Shown here one piece after another: positions 51,493-60,208 of a stretch of 64,000 nt of DNA; positions within the stretch are counted from its first letter, which is position 1; every line of letters starts with the position of its first letter. Origin of the DNA: Bacillus sp. FJAT-49711 (lineage in GTDB: Bacteria; Bacillota; Bacilli; Bacillales; Bacillaceae_C); the NCBI RefSeq assembly GCF_018343715.1, contig NZ_JAGYPL010000003.1, positions 441,784-505,783 of the forward strand, in the 5' to 3' direction. A program made the position numbers and the translations under genes. Under the pieces are notes generated by a model. That model saw only the letters and a list, made by a program, of their open reading frames with translations, made no database searches and was not told where the DNA came from.

Positions 51493-52689
51493 CTATGCTA
51501 AAATATGATTCATTTTTTCTTTTTTAGTCATTAAATATTGTCTGTTTTCTTCAACAGCTGGAATTTCAATCGGAACTCGTTCTACAACTTTAATTCCGTA
51601 TGTCTCCAAGCCTTCAATTTTTTCAGGGTTGTTCGTCATCAGTCGCACTTCTGTTATTCCTAGATCACGCAGCATTTGGGCGCAAAGACCATATTCACGC
51701 ATTTCTGGCGGAAAACCTAGTTTTACATTTGCCTCAACAGTATCGTAGCCTTGCTCTTGCAACTCGTAAGTTTTTAATTTATTTAAGAGGCCGATTCCTC
51801 TACCCTCCTGGCTCATGTAAAGAACAATTCCTCGTCCTTCCTCTTCAATCATCACCAATGATTGGGCTAGCTGAGGCCCACAATCACAGCGTTTCGAATG
51901 AAAAATATCACCTGTTAAGCACTCAGAATGAATTCGGACAAGGGGAGCTTCGTCTTTTGCAGCACTGCCTTTAACAATTGCGACATGCTCCTTACCATCG
52001 AGCTCATTGGAATAGCCAATCATCTGAAATTCACCAAATGATGTTGGTAGTTTCACGGACGCCTCACGTTTCACCAATTGCTCATGTTCATGACGATATA
52101 ATATTAAATCTGAAATGGTGACAAGCTTCATATTTAATAACTGAGCCATTTTAATAAGTTCCGGCACCCTCGCCATTTCGCCGTTTTCGCTCATAATCTC
52201 ACATATGACACCTGCTGGACGAGCACCACATAGCTTTGCAAAATCTACAGCAGCTTCCGTATGTCCTGGTCTCTCAAGTACACCACGTTCTTTTGCTACA
52301 AGTGGAAAAATATGACCTGGACGACGGAAATCTTCACTGGTTGATTCTGAATTTAATATTTGAGATATCGTTTCCGAACGCTCAAATGCGCTAATGCCTG
52401 TCTTCGTATTTTTATAGTCAATGCTAACCGTAAAGGCGGTTTGATGATTGTCTGTATTCTTATATACCATTGGATGTAAATCAAGATGCTGTGCCAAGTT
52501 ATGCGTAATGGGCGTACAAATTAATCCCCGACCATACTTGGCCATAAAATTGATATTCTCTGGTGTAGCATAATCGGCCAGTACTAAAAAATCTCCCTCA
52601 TTTTCGCGGTCTTCATCATCGACAACGATGATGATTTTACCTTTTTTCAAATCATCTATTGCTTCTTCGATTGTATTAAACATTTTCAA
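51493..52689 (-). CDS. ribBA: bifunctional DHBP synthase / GTP cyclohydrolase II
   Basis: The 398-residue protein has the dihydroxybutanone phosphate synthase domain (1-200: [40 protein letters not shown]). The GTP cyclohydrolase II domain follows (about 205-398) with the zinc cysteines in [18 protein letters not shown] and SQEGRGIGL. It makes both committed precursors of riboflavin. The start may be the ATG at 52683 (MFNTIEE). Third gene of the operon. Confidence 0.97.
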   Translation of the reverse strand: MKMFNTIEEAIDDLKKGKIIIVVDDEDRENEGDFLVLADYATPENINFMAKYGRGLICTPITHNLAQHLDLHPMVYKNTDNHQTAFTVSIDYKNTKTGISAFERSETISQILNSESTSEDFRRPGHIFPLVAKERGVLERPGHTEAAVDFAKLCGARPAGVICEIMSENGEMARVPELIKMAQLLNMKLVTISDLILYRHEHEQLVKREASVKLPTSFGEFQMIGYSNELDGKEHVAIVKGSAAKDEAPLVRIHSECLTGDIFHSKRCDCGPQLAQSLVMIEEEGRGIVLYMSQEGRGIGLLNKLKTYELQEQGYDTVEANVKLGFPPEMREYGLCAQMLRDLGITEVRLMTNNPEKIEGLETYGIKVVERVPIEIPAVEENRQYLMTKKEKMNHILA

Positions 52690-52703
52690 TACACCGCCTT
52701 TTT

Positions 52704-53342
52704 TTAAAATCCATTAAGCTCTAAAAAATCCATTGTGATTGATGATTCTTTTTGAGTTCGATTCAAATGATTAACCACATATTTGGACAGTAAATCAGTC
52801 TCAATATTTACTAAATTTTGCTCTCTTTTATCTCCTAAAATGGTTCCTTGATATGTGTGAGGTATTAAAGAAACAGTTAGTTTTTTTGGTTGAATATCGA
52901 AAATGGTTAAACTAATCCCGTCAATTGCAACCGAACCCTTTAATATGCAATATTGGCTCATTTCCTCACTGATCCCAATATCCATATAGACTGCATTTTC
53001 GACATTTCTTTTTCGTAAAATAACACCTGTTCCGTCGACGTGTCCCGAGACGAAGTGTCCACCAAAGCGACCAGTTGGCGGCATCGCCCGCTCTAAATTG
53101 ACCTTATGTCCCATTTGTAAAGACTGTATATTTGTGGATTTTACCGTTTCTGGCATGACATCAACCGTAAAGTAGTGATTCGAATAGGCATTAGCTGTTA
53201 AACATATTCCATTTACCGCGATGCTATCTCCTAGGTTAATGTCTTCTACAATTTTTTTAGATTCTATCGTTAACTGCATACTCTGTAACCCATTCTGTAT
53301 TGCTTTGACTTTACCTATATCTTCAACAATGCCTGTGAACAT
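52704..53342 (-). CDS. ribE: riboflavin synthase alpha subunit
   Basis: The 212-residue protein has two similar lumazine-binding halves: [12 protein letters not shown] with [10 protein letters not shown], then GHVDGTG with [10 protein letters not shown]. This matches riboflavin synthase. It dismutates two lumazines to riboflavin. It starts 9 bp after ribD and ends 14 bp before ribBA. Operon member under the FMN riboswitches. Confidence 0.97.
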   Translation of the reverse strand: MFTGIVEDIGKVKAIQNGLQSMQLTIESKKIVEDINLGDSIAVNGICLTANAYSNHYFTVDVMPETVKSTNIQSLQMGHKVNLERAMPPTGRFGGHFVSGHVDGTGVILRKRNVENAVYMDIGISEEMSQYCILKGSVAIDGISLTIFDIQPKKLTVSLIPHTYQGTILGDKREQNLVNIETDLLSKYVVNHLNRTQKESSITMDFLELNGF

Positions 53343-53351
53343 GACATAACC

Positions 53352-54434
53352 TCATTTCAATATCGATGTGATTTTCAAATCCTCTCCAATTACTTCCACA
53401 TTTTGAAAAGTTAATCTGTATGCTTCTGGCATTTCCTTAACATTTACATCACCGAACATTGGAGCTCCCGAATTACCTCCGATTATTTTCGGTGCTACAT
53501 ACGTAATGAGTTGATTTACATATCCCGATTTCAAAAAGCTAGCATTAATGGTTGTTCCACCTTCTACATAAAGCTTGCTCACATGACGATTTCCGAGAAC
53601 AGAAAGCACCTCATCAATTTCAATGGAAGGATTTGAAAGTTGAATAATTTCCACATGTGATTGTGTAAAGCTAGCAATCCTATCACTTTCTACACTCGAA
53701 CCTGTAAAAATCCACGTTTTTGATTGTGTGTCCGTTATGACCTTTTTATCAGGGGTCATCTTTAAGTCAGTATCTAGTATGATTCGAATCGGTTGTTTTT
53801 TTGTCTTACCGTAACGGTTCGTTAACATCGGATTGTCTGCTAATACGGTCCCGATTCCGACTAAAATGGCATCGTTTCTTTCACGATCTAAGTGCACATC
53901 TGCCAGAACTTGTTCTCCAGTGATCTTTTGGTCGCGACCAGCTTCTGCCGCAATTTTTCCATCAAGTGTGATCGCCTGCTTCAATGTGACGAAGGGCTTT
54001 TTTCGTTTAATAAAATGAAAGAACGCCTTATTCAATACATCTGCTTTCTCTTTCAAAACTCCCGTTTCCACTTGTATCCCAGCCTCTTTCATAAGGGCAA
54101 TACCTTTCCCTGCTACGAGTGGGTTAGGATCAGTTGAGGCGATGACGGCGCGACGCACACCCGATTCGATTAAAGCTTTTGCACAAGGAGGTGTTTTCCC
54201 ATAATGGCTACAAGGTTCGAGGGTAACATATACAGTAGCTCCTATAGATCTGTTTCCTGCCATTTGCAATGCAATAATTTCTGCATGTGAGCAGCCCGCC
54301 TTTAAATGGGAACCAAATCCGATTATTTCCCCATCCTTAACGACTACTGCACCAACAGTGGGATTTGGTGAAGTTTGACCTTCAGATACTCGAGCAAGTT
54401 TTATAGCAAAATCCATATAAAACTCGTCATTCAT
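53352..54434 (-). CDS. ribD: bifunctional pyrimidine deaminase / reductase
   Basis: The ATG at 54434 follows AGGAGGCAGAAAA; the protein is 360 residues. The N-terminal deaminase has zinc ligands in GCSHAEIIAL and PCSHYGKTPPCAK. The reductase domain has DGKIAAEAGRDQKITGE and VEGGTTINASFL. It carries out the second and third steps of riboflavin synthesis. First gene of the rib operon, behind the two FMN riboswitches. Confidence 0.97.
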   Translation of the reverse strand: MNDEFYMDFAIKLARVSEGQTSPNPTVGAVVVKDGEIIGFGSHLKAGCSHAEIIALQMAGNRSIGATVYVTLEPCSHYGKTPPCAKALIESGVRRAVIASTDPNPLVAGKGIALMKEAGIQVETGVLKEKADVLNKAFFHFIKRKKPFVTLKQAITLDGKIAAEAGRDQKITGEQVLADVHLDRERNDAILVGIGTVLADNPMLTNRYGKTKKQPIRIILDTDLKMTPDKKVITDTQSKTWIFTGSSVESDRIASFTQSHVEIIQLSNPSIEIDEVLSVLGNRHVSKLYVEGGTTINASFLKSGYVNQLITYVAPKIIGGNSGAPMFGDVNVKEMPEAYRLTFQNVEVIGEDLKITSILK

Positions 54435-54466
54435 TTTTCTGCCTCCTATCAATTTAGACAAATGAA

Positions 54467-54496
54467 AACCCCTTAGAAATTATCTACTAAGGGGTT
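54467..54496 (-). terminator. expression-platform terminator of the proximal FMN riboswitch
   Basis: AACCCCTTAG and CTAAGGGGTT form a 10-bp stem, followed on the minus strand by TTTTCATTTG. It lies 30 bp before the ribD start. Confidence 0.9.
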
Positions 54497-54581
54497 AAAA
54501 TGAAAGGCATGCTATAAATGGCGTGATTAAATAAGCCTATTGAAGTATTTTTTTCTTCAAAGTTTTTTACCATTGTTCATG

Positions 54582-54711
54582 CATCCTTCTCCCATCCAGA
54601 CTATACTGTCGGCTTTGGATTCTCACCAAATCCTGCCTTTTCACAAGGCTCACGGGCTTAGAATTTAATTCATCACCGTCGATTGGGAATTTCACCCGAC
54701 CCCGAAGGACT
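54582..54711 (-). ncRNA. FMN riboswitch, gene-proximal copy
   Basis: The minus strand starts GTCCTTCGGGGTCGGGTGAA and contains the RFN conserved segments ATTCCCAATCGACGGTGAT, AAGCCCGTGAGCC, AGGATTTGGTGAGAATCCAA and GCCGACAGT, and ends with TGGATGGGAGAAGGATG. FMN binding would favour the terminator at 54467-54496 and lower rib operon expression. All conserved blocks are intact. Confidence 0.96.
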
Positions 54712-54753
54712 ACGCAATTATTAAGTTTTGGGAGTTGTCACTAAATAAAGAAA

Positions 54754-54776
54754 ACCCCGTAAATTGTCTACGGGGT
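54754..54776 (-). terminator. expression-platform terminator of the distal FMN riboswitch
   Basis: ACCCCGTA and TACGGGGT form an 8-bp stem with loop AATTGTC, followed on the minus strand by TTTTCTTTATTT. It lies between the two aptamers. Confidence 0.88.
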
Positions 54777-54858
54777 CATTAGGAGCTTTTGTATTTTAAG
54801 CATAGGCAAATAAACCTTTGGAAGTACATTTTTATTCCAAAGAAATAAGCTGCTCATA

Positions 54859-54987
54859 CATCCTTCTCCCATCCAGACTTTTACTGTCGGCTTTGGATTC
54901 TCACCAAATCCTGCCTTTTACAAGGCTCACGGGCTTAGAATTTCTTCATCACCGTCGATTGGGAATTTCACCCGACCCCGAAGGACT
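54859..54987 (-). ncRNA. FMN riboswitch, distal (5') copy
   Basis: It reads GTCCTTCGGGGTCGGGTGAA, then the same conserved blocks as the proximal copy (CGACGGTGAT, AAGCCCGTGAGCC, GGATTTGGTGAGAATCC, GCCGACAGT, GGATGGGAGAAGGATG). It is almost identical to the proximal copy, which it precedes by about 150 bp. No gene separates the two. Confidence 0.95.
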
Positions 54988-55075
54988 ATTAGTTTGTGAA
55001 AATGATTATAGCACTCTTAAGAGTAAAATTCATCTTTGAAGATTTTGGAAATTATTGTGAAAACATAATTAACTG

Positions 55076-55639
55076 TTACGTGAAATGCTTCTCCACTTTT
55101 CGAATCTCCTTTAATATTTGATTCACAATCTTTTCAATTGATAGAGCACCATCGAGTACAATGTCTGAACTAGGTTTTACGGACATTTCCATTTCCAAAT
55201 AGGCAGTTCTTCCGTAGGATAAATAATGAGTTAAATCATTTTGGATATTCTCCACTGTATCATTTGAAAAGTCTCTAATTATTCTTCTAGCCATAGCTAT
55301 ATCCAATGGTGTATCAACAAAAATCGCTAGGTCTATGAAATCACTCATACTACTGTTTAAATATGCAAATGGATAGTCAAGAATAATATATTGAACGTCT
55401 TGATCATTCAATATAGATTGCATATCAGAGATGAAGGGTGTTAGATTCCATTCATTATAATCAGCTCCCTCATCCACCCATTTGCAAATATCTGCTGGTC
55501 TTTCATCAAATTCATAATCATCGAAATACAAGCCTTTGGAATTATCTAGCACTTTCATCAATTCTTTTGTAATGGTCGTCTTCCCACCGCCTGAGACTGC
55601 AGCAATCGATATAATAATTGGTTTTTTACTCACCTTCAC
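55076..55639 (-). CDS. P-loop kinase-like ATPase (uridine-kinase-like)
   Basis: The 187-residue protein has a Walker A motif SGGGKTTITKEL (about 17-28) and YFDDYEFDERPADICKW, as in uridine/pantothenate kinase-like proteins. IILDYPFAY resembles a Walker B strand. GTG at 55633 has better spacing to GGGGG than GTG at 55639. It probably phosphorylates a small molecule. It is not an AAA protein. Terminator follows. Confidence 0.72.
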   Translation of the reverse strand: MKVSKKPIIISIAAVSGGGKTTITKELMKVLDNSKGLYFDDYEFDERPADICKWVDEGADYNEWNLTPFISDMQSILNDQDVQYIILDYPFAYLNSSMSDFIDLAIFVDTPLDIAMARRIIRDFSNDTVENIQNDLTHYLSYGRTAYLEMEMSVKPSSDIVLDGALSIEKIVNQILKEIRKVEKHFT

Positions 55640-55654
55640 TTCCCCCTTTTCATA

Positions 55655-55692
55655 TAAAAAAGCGAGTCTCTTTGTTGTGAGAATCTCGCTTT
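55655..55692. terminator. terminator between the oxidoreductase and kinase genes
   Basis: AGCGAG and CTCGCT pair, with TCTC and GAGA inside, around TTTGTTGT; the minus-strand tail is T-rich. It ends the Gfo/Idh/MocA transcript. Confidence 0.75.
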
Positions 55693-55719
55693 CTTGTTAA
55701 TTCAAGATTGGCATAAAGC

Positions 55720-56697
55720 TTAGTATTCCAAGCCCCATTGTTTACGCAATGTATCCATTGTTTTCATAATATTGTATGTTTCATCCAGAGGCATAATGGA
55801 ACTTTCTATCTTACCTTCACGCAAGCATTGCATTGCTTCCTCTGCTTCAAAAATATAACCATGCAGCTCACGGTCATCTTTAAATTCTTCTATGTCTAAA
55901 CCTGGACGATGTAAATATGCACTTGGTCCAAACAAGAAATTCGGCAAGTGAATATATCCTTCTGTTCCATAAATAAATGCATCATTGGATAAATTTAAAC
56001 GGACACCTGAATTCAACATCGCAGTTTTTCCATTTTCATATTCAAAAAGTGCGGAGAACCACTCGTCTACGCCTGTTTCTCCAATATGTGCACTACTTTT
56101 AATATTGGTAGGCTGCGCTCCGAATATCAAAGAAGCGAAAGAAATCGGATAAATTCCCGCATCTAACATCGCTCCGCCACCTAGCTTCTTATCAAGCAAG
56201 CGACTTTCAGGGCTCCAACCAACATTAAAACCGAAATTAGCGGTCAGCATGTTTACTTCACCGATCTTACCTTCCTTAATCCAATCCATTGCCTTCACAA
56301 CCGCTGGTAAATAGCGTGTCCACATTGCTTCCATTAAAAATGTATTATTTTCTCTCGCTACTTTGATTAGTTCTTCTGCTTCTTCCGCATTCATAGTGAA
56401 TGGTTTTTCACATATTACTGCTTTCCCCGCATTCAAGCATTGTAGAACGCATTCCTTGTGCTGTGGATGAAGAGTTCCGACGTAAACAATCTCTACTTCT
56501 GGATCTTGAACAAACCCATCATAACTGTTATAAGAACGAGCAATATTGAATTCGCTTGCAAAATTTGCAGCCTTTCCTTCTGTTCTTGAAGCTACTGCGA
56601 CAAGCTCGGCATTTTCTGATTTTACTAAATCAGAAGCAAATTTACGTGATATATTGCCTGGCCCCATAATTCCCCATTTAATTTTTCTCTCTGACAT
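55720..56697 (-). CDS. Gfo/Idh/MocA-family oxidoreductase
   Basis: The 325-residue protein has the Rossmann loop GIMGPGNISRKFA (about 8-20), the EKPFTMNAEEAEELI motif with the conserved Lys, and DAGIYPISFASLIFG with the family Asp. It oxidises a sugar or dihydrodiol with NAD(P). GGGGAACTAAAC precedes the ATG. About 140 bp upstream lies the palindrome at 56825. Confidence 0.9.
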   Translation of the reverse strand: MSERKIKWGIMGPGNISRKFASDLVKSENAELVAVASRTEGKAANFASEFNIARSYNSYDGFVQDPEVEIVYVGTLHPQHKECVLQCLNAGKAVICEKPFTMNAEEAEELIKVARENNTFLMEAMWTRYLPAVVKAMDWIKEGKIGEVNMLTANFGFNVGWSPESRLLDKKLGGGAMLDAGIYPISFASLIFGAQPTNIKSSAHIGETGVDEWFSALFEYENGKTAMLNSGVRLNLSNDAFIYGTEGYIHLPNFLFGPSAYLHRPGLDIEEFKDDRELHGYIFEAEEAMQCLREGKIESSIMPLDETYNIMKTMDTLRKQWGLEY

Positions 56698-56824
56698 GTT
56701 TAGTTCCCCTTTCCAGCAAATATGTATTTTCTAAATTATAACTCAATATATAATTAAATACCTTATTTTTGCTAAATGACTTTGACTAAGGGAGACTATG
56801 TAGGCAAGCTCACATTCATGTCCT

Positions 56825-56846
56825 TTTAATCAATCGTTTGATTAAA
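56825..56846. promoter_or_regulatory. operator-like palindrome
   Basis: TTAATCAATCGTTTGATTAA (inside this interval) differs from TTAATCAAACGTTTGATTAA by one base. A degenerate copy, TTAATTAACCATTTGTTAAA, lies at 56867-56886, about 41 bp further on. Both are upstream of the Gfo/Idh/MocA gene on the minus strand. Confidence 0.5.
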
Positions 56847-56982
56847 TAATTTCTGTCCTTTTCATTTTAATTAACCATTTGTTAAAACATGAGGTAAAAG
56901 TCAATTATACGGGAATTGAAATAGTTTAAACGAGAGCCACAGAAATAGGAGAGGCTAGAAGCAAACCATTTTGTTACTATAA

Positions 56983-57825
56983 TTAAAAATGGTCGCCCCA
57001 CTTTTCCTGTAAAAGCTGTATTTCCTTTTCATGAGGTATCTCTTCCTTTGGTGTTTCCAAAATAAATGGAACATTTGCGAGCTGTGTTGTATTTACCAAT
57101 TGGTCAAATTGTGACTCTTTAATATAACCGGGTCCGAAAATAGGAGCATGCCGGTCTTTTCCTAAGCGAGTGTCATATTTTGAGTTGTTAAAATGAACAA
57201 GCTGTAATTCTTTAAAATATCCAATTTTCTCTCCTTTTTCCAATAAATCACTCCAATTTTCACCGTCCCATAAACCACAAGAAAAAGCATGGCATGTATC
57301 AAAACAAAAACCTATCTTTTCAGGATAATCACATAATTTTCGTATCTGAACAAGTTCTTCTAAAGTTGTCCCAAACGCACCAGGCATTCCTGCATTGTTT
57401 TCTAATAATATTTTGGCATTCCCGTCCCATTCACCGAGTACTTCATTTAACATTTCAATTATTAATTGGTAGCTTTCAAGAAGAGTAAGATGACTAACCT
57501 CTTTACCGAAATGAACGACAACTCCAATCGATCCACAGGCTTCGGTAATTTCCAGATCATTCAACAAAGATTGAATTACTTGATCTCGCTTTCGTTTATC
57601 ATTCGGAGTCAAGCTAGTGGGATATGGTGAGTGGGTGACAGTCAAGATGGCATTTTCCTCACAAAATTCCTTACATGCAATGGCATCCTGTTGATTAAAA
57701 TCTTTTACTGATAAACTGCGAGGATTTTTGGGAAAGTATTGAAACGCGCCAGCATTCATTTTTGATGCCTGCTTGGCGGCACCGAAATAGCCATTTTTTA
57801 TGGATAGGTGACAACCAAATATCAT
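56983..57825 (-). CDS. nfo: deoxyribonuclease IV (endonuclease IV)
   Basis: The ATG at 57825, with AAGGAG at good spacing, gives 280 residues. The TIM-barrel zinc motifs are present: GCHLS near the start, HSPYPTSLT, ENNAGMPGAFG, CFDTCHAFSCG and HFNNSKY, and the terminal ILETPKEE. It cleaves abasic sites in base excision repair. It is next to fpg on the same strand, 12 bp apart, giving an AP-endonuclease/glycosylase pair. Confidence 0.95.
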   Translation of the reverse strand: MIFGCHLSIKNGYFGAAKQASKMNAGAFQYFPKNPRSLSVKDFNQQDAIACKEFCEENAILTVTHSPYPTSLTPNDKRKRDQVIQSLLNDLEITEACGSIGVVVHFGKEVSHLTLLESYQLIIEMLNEVLGEWDGNAKILLENNAGMPGAFGTTLEELVQIRKLCDYPEKIGFCFDTCHAFSCGLWDGENWSDLLEKGEKIGYFKELQLVHFNNSKYDTRLGKDRHAPIFGPGYIKESQFDQLVNTTQLANVPFILETPKEEIPHEKEIQLLQEKWGDHF

Positions 57826-57837
57826 ATACATTCTCCT

Positions 57838-58647
57838 TTAATGCTGACAGTTTTTACAGAAATAAGTTTTTCTAGAGGAAATCTCCGTTTTGATGATAGC
57901 TGAAGCACAGCGCTCACATGGTGTTCCTTCACGACCGTGAACCTTCATCATCCTACTATACCCACCCGTTCGGTGATCCCCAAAGAAAAGAGGCTCGCTC
58001 ATATAACCGCCATTTTGAATGCCCTGTTTAAGAATAAATTTTATTGAATCATACAAGCGATAAAAGTGATCCCGATCTAGTTCATGCATTTTTCTTTCAG
58101 GTAAAAGCTGTGCATGCCAAAGAATTTCATCAGAATATCGATTTCCAATTCCCGCAATACATTCTTGATTTATTAACGAGGTCTTTATATTGCTTCTTCT
58201 CCCCTTTAATGCATCAAGAAAAGCGTCCAATGAAAAGTTTGGATCCAACGGTTCTGGTCCAATATTCTGCAGTTCCTTTTCAAGCATCTCTGATGATAAA
58301 AGATGCAAGTAGCCTAATCGCAACCCAATGAAATAAAGATTTTGATTTCCAAAAGATAACTGTACTTGCACAGTTCTATCTGGTTTTTCCTCCTCTTTTC
58401 CATAAAACATCCAGCCTCCAAGCATTAGATGCAATAGCAAACAGGAGCCATTTTGCAGCTGAAAAATTAAATGCTTTGCTCTTCTTTCGACGGATTCTAT
58501 TTTCTGATTGAGCACCTGTTGCGAAAAATCAGCAATCTCCTTATTTATTGATTTTTCCCGATTAATGATGACATCCGTTATCGTTTCTCCACTGATTTTT
58601 TGCTGAAGCAATAATTTATATGTTTCCATTTCCGGCAATTCTGGCAT
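57838..58647 (-). CDS. Fpg/MutM-family DNA glycosylase
   Basis: The start must be the ATG at 58647, after GGGAGG, because the catalytic Pro must be residue 1 after Met removal (PELPEMET). The protein is 269 residues. Glu2, the lysine in VERRAKHLIF, the H2TH region (NQECIAGIGNRYSDEIL) and the zinc finger CERC...CKNC are all present. It removes oxidised bases such as 8-oxoguanine; a Nei-like specificity is possible. It is cotranscribed with nfo. Confidence 0.92.
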   Translation of the reverse strand: MPELPEMETYKLLLQQKISGETITDVIINREKSINKEIADFSQQVLNQKIESVERRAKHLIFQLQNGSCLLLHLMLGGWMFYGKEEEKPDRTVQVQLSFGNQNLYFIGLRLGYLHLLSSEMLEKELQNIGPEPLDPNFSLDAFLDALKGRRSNIKTSLINQECIAGIGNRYSDEILWHAQLLPERKMHELDRDHFYRLYDSIKFILKQGIQNGGYMSEPLFFGDHRTGGYSRMMKVHGREGTPCERCASAIIKTEISSRKTYFCKNCQH

Positions 58648-58711
58648 GGTATTTCCTCCCAAAAATGAGTTCTATTATATTTTAGGATGTACTACGGAAG
58701 TACGAGCTTGC

Positions 58712-59040
58712 TATTCCCGTGCGAGGGTGGGTTATTCTCGTTCGGGTCGGGGTTATTCCCGTTCAGGAGAGTGTCATTCCCGTTCGGGTTGGGGTTATTC
58801 CCGTTCAAACACATTCTATTCTCGTTCAACGGATTTCTAGGGACATGCGAGGTTCCTATTCCCGTTCGAACATGTTCTATTCTATTTCAACGAATTTCTA
58901 TGGACGTGCGAGAGTCCTATTCCCGTTCAAGAGAGAGCCATTCCCGTTCGCGTGATGGTTATTCCCGTTCGAACAGATCCTATTCTCGTTCGAACACAAT
59001 TTATTTCCGTTCAAGCACTTTCTATTCCCGTTCACCTTAG
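58712..59040. repeat. 21-bp tandem repeat array (14 units)
   Basis: TATTCCCGTTC-like unit heads start at 58712, 58733, 58754, 58775, 58796, 58817, 58857, 58878, 58918, 58939, 58960, 58981, 59002 and 59023. Eleven intervals are exactly 21 bp and two are 40 bp; the long ones carry GGACATGCGAGGTTCC or GGACGTGCGAGAGTCC. The core is well kept and the other half varies. Reading frames through it are artefacts of a period divisible by three. Confidence 0.92.
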
Positions 59041-59273
59041 TTCTATGGACTCTAAGACAACTTCTACTTTACTAACACCGAGCTGAGTTAACGGGGATAA
59101 GTACATTATTCCTCAATTGCGATATATCATTACATATGGTGGTTAATCAGGGGAAAATCTAAATTTAGTTAAATTATCATGGTAGGTGTTTTTTCGAGGG
59201 TTGGAATGAACTATTGAAGTTTTCCTTTCATCGATCAAATTGGGTTATGCTCTATAAAGTCTTTAGTAATAAC
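59041..59273. other. gene-free stretch between the 21-bp array and the palindrome pair
   Basis: AT-rich DNA without a recognisable coding frame, RNA gene or repeat. It lies between the array and the palindromes at 59274. Confidence 0.4.
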
Positions 59274-59295
59274 ATTAATCAAACGTTTGATTAAT
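59274..59295. promoter_or_regulatory. perfect 22-bp operator-like palindrome
   Basis: The core TTAATCAAACGTTTGATTAA is perfectly symmetric and extends one more base on each side (A/T). It is the best copy of the palindrome family in this window. Confidence 0.6.
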
Positions 59296-59316
59296 AGTTT
59301 TTTATTTCTCCAAGCG

Positions 59317-59336
59317 TTAATTAAACGTTTGATTAA
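59317..59336. promoter_or_regulatory. second operator-like palindrome
   Basis: TTAATTAAACGTTTGATTAA differs from the perfect copy at one base. The two centres are 42 bp apart, four helical turns, so bound dimers would be on the same face. Confidence 0.55.
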
Positions 59337-59355
59337 TAGTCACCACTCTATATCG

Positions 59356-60084
59356 CTATTTCTTTGCAACAAATACTGCAAGCCAATAGTCTCTCCATAT
59401 GCAATCAACGTCAACGAAGCCAGCCTCATGTAAATAAGTAAGATAATGAGTTATAGATTCACATTTATTACCTTCAGACTTTTGCTTTGCCTTATCAGAT
59501 ATAATAAACTTCTCTATCTTGTCTTCGTCATTTAGGTCTTCACTTAAAGAAGCAAGTTTTATCCTAGCTCTTTTATTACCTATGAGTTTTTCAACTAAAG
59601 GTGAGCTCCCTGCCATATGATCAGCAAAAACAAAAAATCCTCCGACATTTAATACATTATAAATCTCCTTAAACAAAACCCTTTTATCATCGGCATGATG
59701 AAGTGCCATGGAACTAGTAACTGCTTCTACTTTATTTTCCATGTAGTTCTCGGACCAATTTTTCTTTGTAAAATCTAAAGTAGTAAATTCCAGTTTGGTT
59801 GAAGTGCTCTCGAGATCATTTTGGGCAATATCCAACATTGCCTCAGCACCATCAGTAACTAAAATTTCATTAAAGTGATCTGTGGAAATAAGCTTTTTTG
59901 TAAATAATCCTGAGCCTGCGCCAAGCTCTAATAATGTTGCGCCTTTTGGAGTTAAATCTACTAATAAGCTAAGGGTTACATCCAACATTTCTTCTTTACG
60001 TTTCGGATCAAACCCCTTTTTTGTGTGATACTCTGCTGCTCTTTCATGATAATTGTACGACTGGATACTAATATGCTCAGACAT
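59356..60084 (-). CDS. class I SAM-dependent methyltransferase
   Basis: The ATG at 60084, with GGGGTG at 6-bp spacing, gives 242 residues. Motif I is LLELGAGSGLFTKKL and the acidic motif II is ILVTDGAEAMLD; FFVFADHM is the post-motif strand. It methylates an unknown acceptor. Its 3' end lies 20 bp from the palindrome pair at 59274-59336, which is not a normal place for operators of this gene. Confidence 0.85.
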   Translation of the reverse strand: MSEHISIQSYNYHERAAEYHTKKGFDPKRKEEMLDVTLSLLVDLTPKGATLLELGAGSGLFTKKLISTDHFNEILVTDGAEAMLDIAQNDLESTSTKLEFTTLDFTKKNWSENYMENKVEAVTSSMALHHADDKRVLFKEIYNVLNVGGFFVFADHMAGSSPLVEKLIGNKRARIKLASLSEDLNDEDKIEKFIISDKAKQKSEGNKCESITHYLTYLHEAGFVDVDCIWRDYWLAVFVAKK

Positions 60085-60208
60085 TCTCATCACCCCAAAA
60101 CAAATTGATTCCCACATTATAAAACTTGCTCATAATTCTTTTTCTATCCCTACAAATGAATGTACAATACATTTTCTTTTGAAGTTATCAATCTCATTCA
60201 CCAAATTA

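Noticed and set aside
54818-55039. Plus-strand frame over the distal FMN riboswitch
   Set aside because: It crosses the conserved aptamer on the opposite strand; no start signal.
58687-59040. Open frames through the 21-bp array encoding Tyr-Ser-Arg-Ser repeats
   Set aside because: Three forward frames are open there only because the period is a multiple of three; no ribosome binding site and drifting codons.
58712-59040. CRISPR array
   Set aside because: Conserved heads are about 11 bp with 10-bp variable parts, too short for repeats and spacers, and no cas genes.
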